A stretch of 64,000 nt of DNA from an uncultured Rhodobacter sp. (lineage in GTDB: Bacteria; Pseudomonadota; Alphaproteobacteria; Rhodobacterales; Rhodobacteraceae): assembly GCA_945952585.1 (NCBI GenBank), contig CAMFII010000002.1:248001-312000 (forward strand), written 5' to 3'. Below are positions 25,202-34,159 of the stretch, one piece after another; position 1 is the first letter of the stretch; each line of letters starts with the position of its first letter. The translations under genes and the position numbers were made by a program. Below the pieces are notes generated by a model. That model was not told the DNA's origin. It did not search any database and saw only the letters and a list, made by a program, of their open reading frames with translations.

Positions 25202-25942
25202 TCAAGACGCGCGGAGTGTGTCGATCCAGCCGAGGTTTTCCGCAGTCGGCCCGGCAGGAAAATACTCGGCGGCGACCCAGCCCCGGTAAGTGTCCAAAAT
25301 CGCCAGGTCCGCGGCAGTCTCCGCGTCGGGTTCATGTCGACCGGACTTGCCCGCAATCTGGATGTGCTGGATCCGGGGGCCATACCTCTCCCAGACATCG
25401 GCGAACCGCAGTCCCAGCCGCCAGACATGCCAGAGATCGGCTTGCAGACCGACGCTCGACTGATCGAGCCGGGCCAGGATGCGGGCGGCCTGGGCGAAAT
25501 CGTTCAGGAAATATCCGGGCATGTCGACCGGGTTCAGCGGCTCGATCACCAGCCCGACCGGTCCAGCCTGCTGCGCGGCCCAGTCGAGATTGCGTAGCAG
25601 GGTTGTCTCGGCCTCGGGACCCGAGGCGATGCCGGACATGACATGGATCAGCCCGGCCCGCAGGCCGAGCGCATGGTCGAGCGCGCGCCGGAAGCCGTCG
25701 CGAAACAGCCCCTCGGCCCCCGGAACGGCGGCCCAGCCGCGCTCGCCCGCCGCCCAGTTGCCTGCCGGCGTGTTGATAAGGGCCAAGGGCATGGCACCAA
25801 GCGCGCTCTGCCAGTCGGCTATTTCGTGGTCATAGGGGAAAAGCACTTCGACCCCGTCAAAGCCCGCTTGCGCGGCCAAGGCGGGCCGCTGAAGTGCCGG
25901 CACTTCCGTGAAGAGCAGCGTCAGGTTGGCGGCCAGCTTCAT
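25202..25942 (-). CDS. Hydroxypyruvate isomerase-family TIM-barrel protein
   Basis: 246 residues. A xylose-isomerase-like TIM barrel: [66 protein letters not shown] and VAAEYFPAG. The metal-site Glu residues in VLFPYDHE and IEPLNPVD are present. Matches hydroxypyruvate isomerase (Hyi), which links hydroxypyruvate and tartronate semialdehyde in glyoxylate metabolism. Start at 25942 overlaps the stop of the next gene by ATGA. A link to glcDEF is possible but they are 8 kb apart. Confidence 0.85.
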   Translation of the reverse strand: MKLAANLTLLFTEVPALQRPALAAQAGFDGVEVLFPYDHEIADWQSALGAMPLALINTPAGNWAAGERGWAAVPGAEGLFRDGFRRALDHALGLRAGLIHVMSGIASGPEAETTLLRNLDWAAQQAGPVGLVIEPLNPVDMPGYFLNDFAQAARILARLDQSSVGLQADLWHVWRLGLRFADVWERYGPRIQHIQIAGKSGRHEPDAETAADLAILDTYRGWVAAEYFPAGPTAENLGWIDTLRAS

Positions 25943-26517
25943 CCGACCAGTTCGGCCGAGGGCATCAGCGGGAAAAAGCGCCCGCCCGACCACAGGCCGA
26001 ACCAGTTCTGGCCATCAAGGGGTTCGTGGACGCCAAGCTCGACCAGCCGGTAGAACGACTTGCGGTCGATCAGCGCCTCGAGATTGGCGCGCACGAGCAC
26101 ATAGGGCGAGGGTTCGCCCGTATGCGGATCGCGGATGACGCGGATCGGGCGATCCGGTCCGGCGGTAGTGCGGTCACCAACCTGGGTGATGAAGGTCAAC
26201 GTCTGGTCGCGCCCCTGGCCGTCGCGCTCGAAATCCACCGCCACGAAGGGGGCGTCATCCACCTGGATGCCGACCTTCTCGACCGGCGTGACCAGGAAAT
26301 ACTTGCCGTCCTCGCGCTTGAGGATGGAAGAGAACAGCTTCACGAGGCTTGGTCGGCCGATGGGCGTGCCGAGATAGAACCACGTCCCGTCGCGGGCGAT
26401 GCGCATGTCGAGGTCGCCGCAGAAGGGCGGATTCCACAAATGGACGGGGGGCGGGCCTTTCTTCGCGGCCTCCTGTGCTCCGGCCAGCACACTGTCCGCC
26501 GAGGGTTTCACGATCAT
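25939..26517 (-). CDS. DUF1285 domain protein
   Basis: 192 residues, with the DUF1285 features PPVHLWNPPFCGDLDMRIARDGTWFYLGTPIGRPSLVKLFSSIL, DGKYFLVTPVEKVGIQVDDAPFVAVDFE and GQNWFGLWSGGRFFPLM. It is a two-lobed beta-rich cytoplasmic protein of unknown role. I chose the ATG at 26517, preceded by GGGAGGAGG; an ATG 24 bases upstream lacks a ribosome-binding site. It is divergent from the MoxR operon and translationally coupled to the isomerase-like gene downstream. Confidence 0.85.
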   Translation of the reverse strand: MIVKPSADSVLAGAQEAAKKGPPPVHLWNPPFCGDLDMRIARDGTWFYLGTPIGRPSLVKLFSSILKREDGKYFLVTPVEKVGIQVDDAPFVAVDFERDGQGRDQTLTFITQVGDRTTAGPDRPIRVIRDPHTGEPSPYVLVRANLEALIDRKSFYRLVELGVHEPLDGQNWFGLWSGGRFFPLMPSAELVG

Positions 26518-26576
26518 TTGTGCCTCCTCCCTTTTTGTCATTTGTAGCCGGCGGCATAGTCTGTTCAGATGCAGCA

Positions 26577-26582
26577 TATAAT
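26577..26582 (+). promoter_or_regulatory. Consensus -10 box TATAAT upstream of moxR
   Basis: A perfect TATAAT 18 bp before the MoxR start, without a clear -35. It lies in the 83-bp divergent gap shared with the DUF1285 gene. Confidence 0.4.
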
Positions 26583-26600
26583 CGCACGAGGATGATTGTC

Positions 26601-27605
26601 ATGGCCGAGCCGCAGGCATTGGTTGGCGAAATCGAAGCTCTGGGTCAGCGGCTGGCGCAGGCCAAATCCAGCATCAACCGCCGCTTCATCGGGCAAGAGG
26701 CGGTCGTCGATCTGGTGCTTGCAGCCATGCTGTGCGGCGGTCATGCGTTGCTGGTCGGCCTGCCCGGCCTGGGCAAGACCCGGCTTGTCGATACGCTTTC
26801 GACCGTCATGGGTTTGAAGGGCAACCGCATCCAGTTCACACCCGACCTGATGCCGGCCGACATCCTGGGGTCGGAGGTTCTGGATACGCGTCCCGATGGC
26901 GGGCGGGCCTTCCGCTTCATCGAAGGGCCGATCTTCTGCCAGCTGCTGATGGCGGACGAGATCAACCGCGCCAGCCCGCGCACCCAGTCGGCTTTGCTGC
27001 AGGCCATGCAGGAACGCGAGGTGACGATCGCCGGCGAGCACCGCCCGCTTGGCCGGCCATTCCACGTCCTCGCGACCCAGAACCCGATTGAACAGGAGGG
27101 GACCTATCCCCTGCCCGAGGCGCAGCTCGACCGGTTCCTTGTACAGGTCGATGTGGATTATCCCGACCGGGCGACCGAGCGGGACATCCTGATCGCCACC
27201 ACCGGGGCGGAAGAGGCCGAGGTGCATCAGGTCTTCACCGCCGACGAGTTGGTCGCGGCCCAGTCCGTCCTGCGCCGGATGCCGGTGGGCGATGCGGTGG
27301 TCGAGATGATCCTCGACCTTGTCCGTGCCTGCCGTCCGGGAGAGCCAGAGGGCCGAGCACTGGCCGATGTGCTGAGCTGGGGGCCGGGCCCGCGGGCCGC
27401 TCAGGCGCTGATGCTGACCGTCCGGGCACGGGCGCTGCTGCAGGGGCGGCTGGTGCCGGACGTGGACGATGTGCGCGCGCTGGCACGACCGGTGCTGATC
27501 CACCGGATGGCGCTGAGCTTTGCTGCGCGGGCGCGGGGCGAAAGCCTGGCCTCGGTGATCGACGGCGTCGTCGCCCGCACGACCGGGCTCGAGGCGGCCG
27601 CGTGA
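26601..27605 (+). CDS. MoxR-family AAA+ ATPase
   Basis: 334 residues. Walker A GLPGLGKT (53-60), Walker B LLMADEINR (115-123), sensor region FHVLATQNPIEQEGTYPLPEAQLDRF and a C-terminal lid. MoxR proteins act as chaperone-like ATPases that mature or insert metal centres or complexes, together with VWA proteins. It heads an overlapping operon with DUF58, DUF4159 and a large VWA-like protein, the usual partner set. An ATG three codons upstream is possible; AGGA spacing favours 26601. Confidence 0.95.
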   Translation: MAEPQALVGEIEALGQRLAQAKSSINRRFIGQEAVVDLVLAAMLCGGHALLVGLPGLGKTRLVDTLSTVMGLKGNRIQFTPDLMPADILGSEVLDTRPDGGRAFRFIEGPIFCQLLMADEINRASPRTQSALLQAMQEREVTIAGEHRPLGRPFHVLATQNPIEQEGTYPLPEAQLDRFLVQVDVDYPDRATERDILIATTGAEEAEVHQVFTADELVAAQSVLRRMPVGDAVVEMILDLVRACRPGEPEGRALADVLSWGPGPRAAQALMLTVRARALLQGRLVPDVDDVRALARPVLIHRMALSFAARARGESLASVIDGVVARTTGLEAAA

Positions 27606-28474
27606 CGCTGGACGACGACCTTCGCGTCAGGGCCGAGACACTCGGCCAGTCGCTGCCGGCCCTGCTGGCGGCGGCAGATCATCTTGCGGCGACGGTCATC
27701 CTTGGGGAGCACGGCCGGCGCCGGTCGGGCATGGGCGACGAATTCTGGCAGTACCGTGCGGCGCATCCCGGCGATTCCGCCCGCATGATCGATTGGCGCC
27801 GCTCTGGCCGGTCGGATGCGCATTTCGTGCGCGAACGGGAATGGCAGGCGGCGCAGTCTGTCGTCCTGTGGGTCGATGCCTCGCGGTCGATGGACTTCGC
27901 GGGCGACCGCAGCCGCCCGCCGAAAGGCGACCGTGCGCGCCTGTTGGCGTTGTCGCTGGCGATCCTGCTGATCCGCGCGGGCGAGCGCGTCGGCCTGGCG
28001 GGCAGCGACGCGCCGCCTAGGTCGGGCCGGGCGCAGGTCGAGCGACTTGCCTTTGCCCTGCGGCAGGCGAACGGCGAGGATTATGGCAAGCCGGATGTGG
28101 GCGGACTTGTCGCCCATGGCCGGGCGGTCTTTCTGTCGGATTTCCTGGGCGATCTTGGCCCTGTGGAAGAGGCGCTTGCACGCGCTTCGGATCGCGGGGT
28201 GCGCGGGGCGCTGGTGCAGGTGCTCGACCCGGCGGAAGAAGAGTTTCCCTTCGACGGCCGGACGATCTTTGAATCCATGGGCGGCAGCCTGCGGCACGAG
28301 ACCCTGCGTGCGGGCGACCTGCGTTCGCGCTATCTTGCGCGGCTGGCAGAACGCAAGGACAGGCTGCTGCGGCTGGCCGAGGCTTCGGGCTGGCATTACC
28401 TGTGTCACCACACCGCCGAGGGGGCGCAAGCCGCCCTCCTTTGGCTTTACCGGGCGCTGGAGCCTGCGCGGTGA
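27602..28474 (+). CDS. DUF58 protein (VWA-like)
   Basis: 290 residues from a GTG that overlaps the MoxR stop (GTGA). The DUF58 core is GRRRSGMGDEFWQYRAAHPGDSARMIDWRRSGR, followed by VVLWVDASRSMDF, which has the DxSxS metal-binding pattern of von Willebrand factor A domains. No membrane helix. Expected to be a binding partner that the MoxR ATPase remodels. Confidence 0.92.
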   Translation: MTLDDDLRVRAETLGQSLPALLAAADHLAATVILGEHGRRRSGMGDEFWQYRAAHPGDSARMIDWRRSGRSDAHFVREREWQAAQSVVLWVDASRSMDFAGDRSRPPKGDRARLLALSLAILLIRAGERVGLAGSDAPPRSGRAQVERLAFALRQANGEDYGKPDVGGLVAHGRAVFLSDFLGDLGPVEEALARASDRGVRGALVQVLDPAEEEFPFDGRTIFESMGGSLRHETLRAGDLRSRYLARLAERKDRLLRLAEASGWHYLCHHTAEGAQAALLWLYRALEPAR

Positions 28475-31233
28475 TGTGGACGGTCGGTTCCCTCGGTTTC
28501 ACGACGCCTTGGCTTCTTCTGGGCCTTCTGGCGCTTCCGATCCTTTGGCTGCTGCTCCGCGCTGTGCCGCCCGCGCCGATCCGGCGACGGTTTCCCGGCG
28601 TGGCGCTGCTGCTCGGGCTGAAGGACGACGAAGCCGAAACCGACAAGACGCCCTGGTGGCTGCTGCTTCTGCGGATGGCGGCAGTGGCGGCGGCGATCGT
28701 TGCCTTTGCCGGCCCCGTGCTGAACCCCGAGCCGCGCGTTGCAGGATCGGGGCCGCTGCTGATCCTGTTCGACGGCGGTTGGGCCGATGCCCGCGACTGG
28801 CCGCGTCGCATCGACCGCGCCACGGCGCTGCTCGAGGAAGCGCAGCGCAACGGCCGCACTGTCGCCGTCGCCCGACTGACCGACCGGCCGGAAACGCCAG
28901 CCTTCCAGACCGCCGAGACCTGGCAGGGTCGTCTGGGCGCGTTGCAGCCGCACCCTTGGGACGCGGGCGATCTGGCCGGCTGGGTCAAGGCGCTGCCGGA
29001 CGGGGCATTCGAGACCTTCTGGCTGTCCGATGGCCTTGACCACCCCGGAAAAGCCGAGCTTCTGGCCGCCCTGAAGGCGCGCGGAGCCGTCAGGGCGTTC
29101 GAAAGCGCGCGCCCGGTCGTGGGCCTGCGCCCTGCCGTCTTTGCCGATGGCGTGGTAAAGTTGCAGGCGGTTCGGCCGGTCGCGGGCGGGCAGTCGGATC
29201 TGGAGCTTTCGGCGCGCGGCACCGATCCGGGCGGTGTCGAGCGCGAACTCGCGCGCGTGCCGCTGGTCTTTCCCGCGGGATCGCTCCAGGCCGAAGCGCA
29301 ATTGTCGCTGCCGCCAGAGTTGCGCAACCGCCTGCAACGCTTCGAGGTGGCGGGCTTCCGGTCGGCTGGCGCAGTCAGCCTGACCGATGACAGCCTCAAG
29401 CGTCGGAAGGTGGCGCTGATTGCCGGAACCGAAAGCCGCGAAGGGCTGCAACTGCTGTCGCCCACCCACTACCTGCGGCAGGCGCTGGCGCCCGTGGCCG
29501 ACCTGATCGACGGCACGATGGCCGATGTCCTGCTGGCCTCGCCCGATGTGATCGTGCTGGCCGATGTCGTGAAGCTGTCGCAGTCCGAAACCGACGGGTT
29601 GAGCGACTGGGTGGACAAGGGCGGGCTTCTGGTGCGCTTCGCCGGGCCGAAGCTTGCCGCCAGCGATATCAGCCGGATCGAGGAAGACCCGCTGATGCCG
29701 GTGCGCCTGCGCGAAGGCGGCCGGACGGTGGGCGGCGCGATGAGCTGGGGCGAGCCCAAGACGCTGGCGCCCTTCCCGGAAAGTTCGCCCTTCCATGGGC
29801 TCGACATTCCGGCGGATGTGACCGTCAGCGAGCAGGTTCTGGCCCAGCCCGACCCCGACCTGTCCGAACGCACCATCGCGGCACTCGCCGATGGAACGCC
29901 GCTGGTCACGCGCAAGGCGGTCGGGCAGGGGCAGGTCGTGCTGTTCCACATTACCGCCAATGCCGAATGGTCGACCTTGCCGCTGTCGGGCCTGTTCGTG
30001 CAGATGCTTGAACGTCTGGCGATCTCGACCCGGCCCTCGATGCCGGAGGAAAGCGACCTGACGGGGCGGACCTGGGTTCCCGATACCGTGCTTGATGCCT
30101 TCGGCACGGCTGCCGATGCCGGCAAGGTGGCGGGCGTCGGTGGCAATGACCTGGCGAAGGCGCTGAAAGCCGGCCCGCATGAGGGGCTGCCCCCCGGCCT
30201 TTACACCGGCGACGACCGTCGGGTGGCGCTGAACGTGATCGGACCACAGAGCGTCCTGTCCCCCGCCGTCTGGCCCGCCGATGTCCCGGTGGAAGGTTTG
30301 GCCGCCGCGCATGAGCAATCGCTGAAGGGGGCATTCCTTGCTGCCGCGCTTTGCCTGCTTCTGGTCGACTTGCTTGCCTCGCTCTGGCTTACGGGGCGGA
30401 TGCGGGGTGCGGCCGTGGCCTCGGTGCTGCTGGCGGCACTTCTGATCGGCCCGGGGACAGCGAAGGCAAGCGAGAAGGACGATCCTCTGGCCCTGCGCGC
30501 CACGACCGGCGTGGTTCTGGCGCATGTGCTGACCGGCGATCCCCGGGTGGACGACATGGCGCAGGCCGGGCTTCTGGGGCTGAGCCAGAAGCTGGCCGAG
30601 CGCACGTCGATCGAGCCCGATCCGCCGCTCGGCGTGAACATCGAGACGGATGAGCTGGCCTTCTTCCCCTTCCTGTATTGGCCGGTGACCGCCGACCAGC
30701 CGATCCCGTCAGCCAGCGCCTATGCCGCACTCAACCGGTATCTCCGCACGGGTGGCATGATCCTGTTCGACACCCGCGATGCCGATATCGCGGGAACCGG
30801 CGGCACCACACCCGAGGGGCAGCGCCTGCAACAGATCGCGGCCCAGCTTGACGTGCCGCCGCTGGAGCCGATCCCGACGGACCATGTGCTGACCCGCACC
30901 TTTTACCTGCTGCAGGACTTTCCCGGGCGGTACAACGGCTCGATCTGGGTCGAGGCGGCGCCCCCTGACGCCGAGCAGGCCGAAGGGATGCCGTTCCGCA
31001 ACCTCAACGATGGGGTGACCCCGGTGGTGATCGGCGGGAACGACTGGGCGGCAGCCTGGGCCACGGATGATACCGGCTTGCCGCTCTATCCTGTCGGGAA
31101 CGGCCTGTCCGGCGAGCGCCAGCGCGAGATCTCGTACCGCTTTGGTATCAACCTCATCATGCATGTCCTTACGGGCAACTACAAATCCGACCAGGTCCAT
31201 GTACCGGCGCTTCTGGAAAGGCTGGGCCAGTGA
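28474..31233 (+). CDS. BatA-like membrane protein with C-terminal DUF4159
   Basis: 919 residues. The N-terminus (GFTTPWLLLGLLALPILWLLLRA) matches the aerotolerance-regulator start with two membrane helices and the FPGVALLLGL segment. A large periplasmic part contains a second VWA-like region (LLILFDGGWADARDW) and a glutamine-amidotransferase-like stretch (VIVLADVVKLSQSETDGLSDWVDKGGLLVRFAG). Another helix lies near 635-665, and the last 230 residues are DUF4159 (NIETDELAFFPFLYWPV, LFDTRDADI, SIWVEA). The start at 28474 overlaps the previous stop; a GTG at 28471 is the alternative. Role inferred only from the operon. Confidence 0.85.
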   Translation: MWTVGSLGFTTPWLLLGLLALPILWLLLRAVPPAPIRRRFPGVALLLGLKDDEAETDKTPWWLLLLRMAAVAAAIVAFAGPVLNPEPRVAGSGPLLILFDGGWADARDWPRRIDRATALLEEAQRNGRTVAVARLTDRPETPAFQTAETWQGRLGALQPHPWDAGDLAGWVKALPDGAFETFWLSDGLDHPGKAELLAALKARGAVRAFESARPVVGLRPAVFADGVVKLQAVRPVAGGQSDLELSARGTDPGGVERELARVPLVFPAGSLQAEAQLSLPPELRNRLQRFEVAGFRSAGAVSLTDDSLKRRKVALIAGTESREGLQLLSPTHYLRQALAPVADLIDGTMADVLLASPDVIVLADVVKLSQSETDGLSDWVDKGGLLVRFAGPKLAASDISRIEEDPLMPVRLREGGRTVGGAMSWGEPKTLAPFPESSPFHGLDIPADVTVSEQVLAQPDPDLSERTIAALADGTPLVTRKAVGQGQVVLFHITANAEWSTLPLSGLFVQMLERLAISTRPSMPEESDLTGRTWVPDTVLDAFGTAADAGKVAGVGGNDLAKALKAGPHEGLPPGLYTGDDRRVALNVIGPQSVLSPAVWPADVPVEGLAAAHEQSLKGAFLAAALCLLLVDLLASLWLTGRMRGAAVASVLLAALLIGPGTAKASEKDDPLALRATTGVVLAHVLTGDPRVDDMAQAGLLGLSQKLAERTSIEPDPPLGVNIETDELAFFPFLYWPVTADQPIPSASAYAALNRYLRTGGMILFDTRDADIAGTGGTTPEGQRLQQIAAQLDVPPLEPIPTDHVLTRTFYLLQDFPGRYNGSIWVEAAPPDAEQAEGMPFRNLNDGVTPVVIGGNDWAAAWATDDTGLPLYPVGNGLSGERQREISYRFGINLIMHVLTGNYKSDQVHVPALLERLGQ

Positions 31234-33380
31234 ACGGAACCTTCCTGACCGGTAGCGTCATCTTCGACCCGCTGCTACCCTGGTCGGTAGTCCTGGGCAT
31301 CGCGGCCCTCGCTGCTGCGGCCATTGCCATTGCGCTGTGGCGCGGCCTGTCGGGCTGGTGGCTTCGGGCGCTGACGGCGGTGGTCCTGCTTGGCGCTCTC
31401 GTCAATCCGTCGCTCCAGCGCGAGGATCGGGCCCCCCTTTCGGACATCGTCCTGATCGTCGTCGATGACAGTGCGAGCCAGCAGATCGGCGACCGCCCGG
31501 CACAGACCGCCTCGGCGCTGGCCGGGGTCGAGCGCGAACTGGCCTCGCTTGCGAATGTCGAGACCCGGGTCGTCCGGGTTGCCGATGGCGAGGGCGACAA
31601 GGGCACGTTGCTGATGAACGGCCTTGCCCAGGCGCTGGCGGAAGAGCCGCGGGCGCGGGTGGCGGGGGCGATCCTCATCACCGACGGGCAAGTTCACGAC
31701 ATGTCGGCCGCGCCGCAGATGCCGGCGCCGGTCCATGTGCTGCTGACCGGCCACAAGGGCGACTGGGACCGGCGGCTGACCATCCGCAACGCCCCCGCCT
31801 TCGGCATCATGGGGGAAGAGGTTTTCCTGAAGCTGCGGGTGGACGATGACGGGGCGGTGCCGGACGGGACCGAGCCGCTGGCCGCCCTGTCGATCTCGGT
31901 CGACGGCGAGACGCCGCAGGTCTTTCCGATCCCCGTGGGCCAGGACATGGAGCTTCCGGTCAAGCTGCCGCATGGCGGGATGAACGTGCTGCAGTTCAGC
32001 ATCCCGGCCGAAGCCGGCGAGCTGACCGACCGCAACAATGCCGCCGTCGTGCAGATCAACGGCGTGCGCGACCGGCTCAGGGTGCTGCTCGTCTCGGGCG
32101 AGCCCCATGCCGGCGAAAGGGTCTGGCGCAACCTGCTGAAGTCCGATGCCAGCGTCGATCTGGTGCATTTCACCATCCTACGACCGCCAGAGAAGCAGGA
32201 CGGGGTGCCGGTGACGGAACTGTCGCTGATCGCCTTCCCGACCCGCGAGCTGTTCATCGAGAAGATCGACGAATTCGACCTCATCATCTTTGACCGCTAC
32301 CGCCAACGCGGGATCCTGCCGAATTCCTATATCGAGAACGTCCGCGACTACGTTCGCAACGGCGGAACGGTGTTGATGGCGGCGGGTCCGGAATTCGGTA
32401 CGGCCGACAGCCTCTACCGCTCGCCCCTGGCAGAGATCCTGCCGGTCGTGCCTTCGGGTCGGGTGATCGAGGAAGGCTTCAAGCCCAGGTTGACGGATCT
32501 TGGACGGCGTCACCCGGTCACCCAGGGCCTGGATGATTTCAAGCCCGACGAAACCGGGCAGGACCAAAGCCCCCAAGCGTCGGGCCAGCCCTCGGCGAAG
32601 GGCAAAGACCCGCAATGGGGCCGCTGGTTCCGTCAAGTCGATGTCAAGGCGACCGGCGGTCAGGTGGTCATGGAGGGGGCCGAGGGGCGACCGCTTCTGG
32701 TTCTGGACCGGGTCGACAAGGGGCGGGTCGCGGTCCTGGCGTCGGACCATGCCTGGCTTTGGGGCCGGGGATACGAGGGTGGCGGTCCGCAGCTGGAACT
32801 GCTGCGTCGCTTGGCGCACTGGATGCTCAAGGAGCCCGAACTGGAGGAAGAGCTGCTTTCAGCCACCGCCAAGGGACAGACCATCACCATCACCCGCCAC
32901 ACCATCGGCGATCCGCCAGGGCCGGTCACCGTGACCGGGCCGGATGGCAAGGCGGTCGATGTGACGCTGAGTGAAACGGCCCCGGGCGCCTATCAGGCCG
33001 ACTGGCAGGCGCCGGGCCTTGGGCTGTACCGGCTGGAACAGGGCGACCTGAAGACGGTGATTGCGGTTGGCCCCTCGGCCCCCCGGGAATTCGAGCGCAC
33101 GATTGCGGATGGCAGCATCCTGCAGCCGATCGTTGATCCCGGGCGCGGCGGAATCCAGCGGATCGAAGACGGTGTTCCGGACATCCGCGAGGTCTCGGCC
33201 AACCGCTCGGCCGCCGGGCGTGGCTGGATCGGCATTACCCCCCGCGGCGCGTATGTCACGCAGGACGTGCATGTGCAGCCCTTGCTACCCGCATGGGCGG
33301 CGTTGCTGCTTGCGGCGATGCTCGCGGTTGCCGCCTGGATGTGGGAGGGGCGGCGATCACCCCCGACCCGACCGGTCTAA
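31230..33380 (+). CDS. Large membrane protein with VWA-like and amidotransferase-like regions
   Basis: 716 residues from a GTG overlapping the previous stop. Two membrane helices lie near 15-65, then SDIVLIVVDDSASQQIG with a DxSxS-like metal site and AGAILITDGQVHD, as in VWA domains. The middle resembles a class I amidotransferase fold without a catalytic Cys (LLVSGEPHAGERVWR, FDLIIFDRYRQRG, YVRNGGTVLMAAGPEFG). A last helix (LLPAWAALLLAAMLAVAAWMW) anchors the C-terminus. Its stop overlaps the convergent DUF599 stop by 3-4 bp. It completes the MoxR operon. Confidence 0.85.
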   Translation: MNGTFLTGSVIFDPLLPWSVVLGIAALAAAAIAIALWRGLSGWWLRALTAVVLLGALVNPSLQREDRAPLSDIVLIVVDDSASQQIGDRPAQTASALAGVERELASLANVETRVVRVADGEGDKGTLLMNGLAQALAEEPRARVAGAILITDGQVHDMSAAPQMPAPVHVLLTGHKGDWDRRLTIRNAPAFGIMGEEVFLKLRVDDDGAVPDGTEPLAALSISVDGETPQVFPIPVGQDMELPVKLPHGGMNVLQFSIPAEAGELTDRNNAAVVQINGVRDRLRVLLVSGEPHAGERVWRNLLKSDASVDLVHFTILRPPEKQDGVPVTELSLIAFPTRELFIEKIDEFDLIIFDRYRQRGILPNSYIENVRDYVRNGGTVLMAAGPEFGTADSLYRSPLAEILPVVPSGRVIEEGFKPRLTDLGRRHPVTQGLDDFKPDETGQDQSPQASGQPSAKGKDPQWGRWFRQVDVKATGGQVVMEGAEGRPLLVLDRVDKGRVAVLASDHAWLWGRGYEGGGPQLELLRRLAHWMLKEPELEEELLSATAKGQTITITRHTIGDPPGPVTVTGPDGKAVDVTLSETAPGAYQADWQAPGLGLYRLEQGDLKTVIAVGPSAPREFERTIADGSILQPIVDPGRGGIQRIEDGVPDIREVSANRSAAGRGWIGITPRGAYVTQDVHVQPLLPAWAALLLAAMLAVAAWMWEGRRSPPTRPV

Positions 33381-34072
33381 AGGCCACGCTTCAGGATGAT
33401 CTCGCGCGAATGCGAGGCGAATTCGCGGCGGATCAGGACGCCGGTCGCGGCAAGTGTCGCGACGATCAAGGGGATCGCCCCGAACAGCCATGCCAGCGCC
33501 CCGAGCGCGAAGAAGATCGACCGCAGCCCGGAATTGAAGGCCGCCGCCGCGGTGATGTTGACCTCGGCAGCCTGACCGGCTCGGTGATAGGCCAAGGGGT
33601 CGTTCGGATCATTCGGAACCGAGGCCATCAGGATGGCGCAGTAGCCGAACAGCCGGTTCGACCAGATGAATTTCAACAACGCGTTTGCCAGGAACAGGAG
33701 CGGCAGGATCACCCGGATTTCGAGCGCGTCGGCGATCATCCCGGGCGTGATGTCGCGTGCCACGCCTTCCAGCCGGTCGGAATTGCCAAGCAGGGCGACC
33801 CCGCCGCCAAGCGCGATCATGCAGGCCGAGGCGAGGAAGGCCGTGCCCTGTCGCAGGCTGTCTATCACCGTCGCATCGAAGATGCGCGGCTGGCGGGTCA
33901 CGAACTGCCGCATCCAGTCGCGGCGGTACTCGGCCATCAGCACGCTGACCGACGGCCTGCTGACCGGCGGGTGCTCGGTCAGTTGACCGGTCGCAAGCCA
34001 CGCGACCAACAGCATCGCGATCGCGGCGATGTCGAGTGAACCGAGGCTGGCAAAGAAGGGCGGGATGGACAT
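33377..34072 (-). CDS. DUF599 membrane protein
   Basis: 231 residues with four transmembrane helices (about 14-30, 78-98, 118-140 and 190-215). The DUF599 pattern is present: LMAEYRRDWMRQFVTRQPRIFDATVIDSLRQGTAFLASACMIALGG and a central conserved KFIWSNRLFGYCAILMAS. Function unknown. It is divergent from glcD with an 87-bp gap and convergent with the MoxR operon. Confidence 0.85.
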   Translation of the reverse strand: MSIPPFFASLGSLDIAAIAMLLVAWLATGQLTEHPPVSRPSVSVLMAEYRRDWMRQFVTRQPRIFDATVIDSLRQGTAFLASACMIALGGGVALLGNSDRLEGVARDITPGMIADALEIRVILPLLFLANALLKFIWSNRLFGYCAILMASVPNDPNDPLAYHRAGQAAEVNITAAAAFNSGLRSIFFALGALAWLFGAIPLIVATLAATGVLIRREFASHSREIILKRGL

Positions 34073-34101
34073 AGACTGAGACTACAACTCCCAGAGCCGC
34101 C

Positions 34102-34137
34102 TTGCCAGTCGTCGCGATTGGTAATATTTCCTTACCA
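34102..34137 (+). promoter_or_regulatory. Candidate glcD promoter with overlapping inverted repeat TGGTAA-N7-TTACCA
   Basis: TTGCCA (34102-34107), 17-bp spacer, TATTTC (34125-34130) as a promoter, with the inverted repeat TGGTAA (34119-34124) / TTACCA (34132-34137) exactly over the -10. TGGT...ACCA is the half-site pair of FadR/PdhR/GlcC-type GntR regulators. A repressor bound here would block polymerase. Confidence 0.5.
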
Positions 34138-34159
34138 GATGATCCGGGGGACAGCGACG

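Noticed and set aside
28447..30525. Minus-strand 692-residue frame in the MoxR operon
   Set aside because: Antisense to the DUF4159 gene; unlikely amino acid composition.
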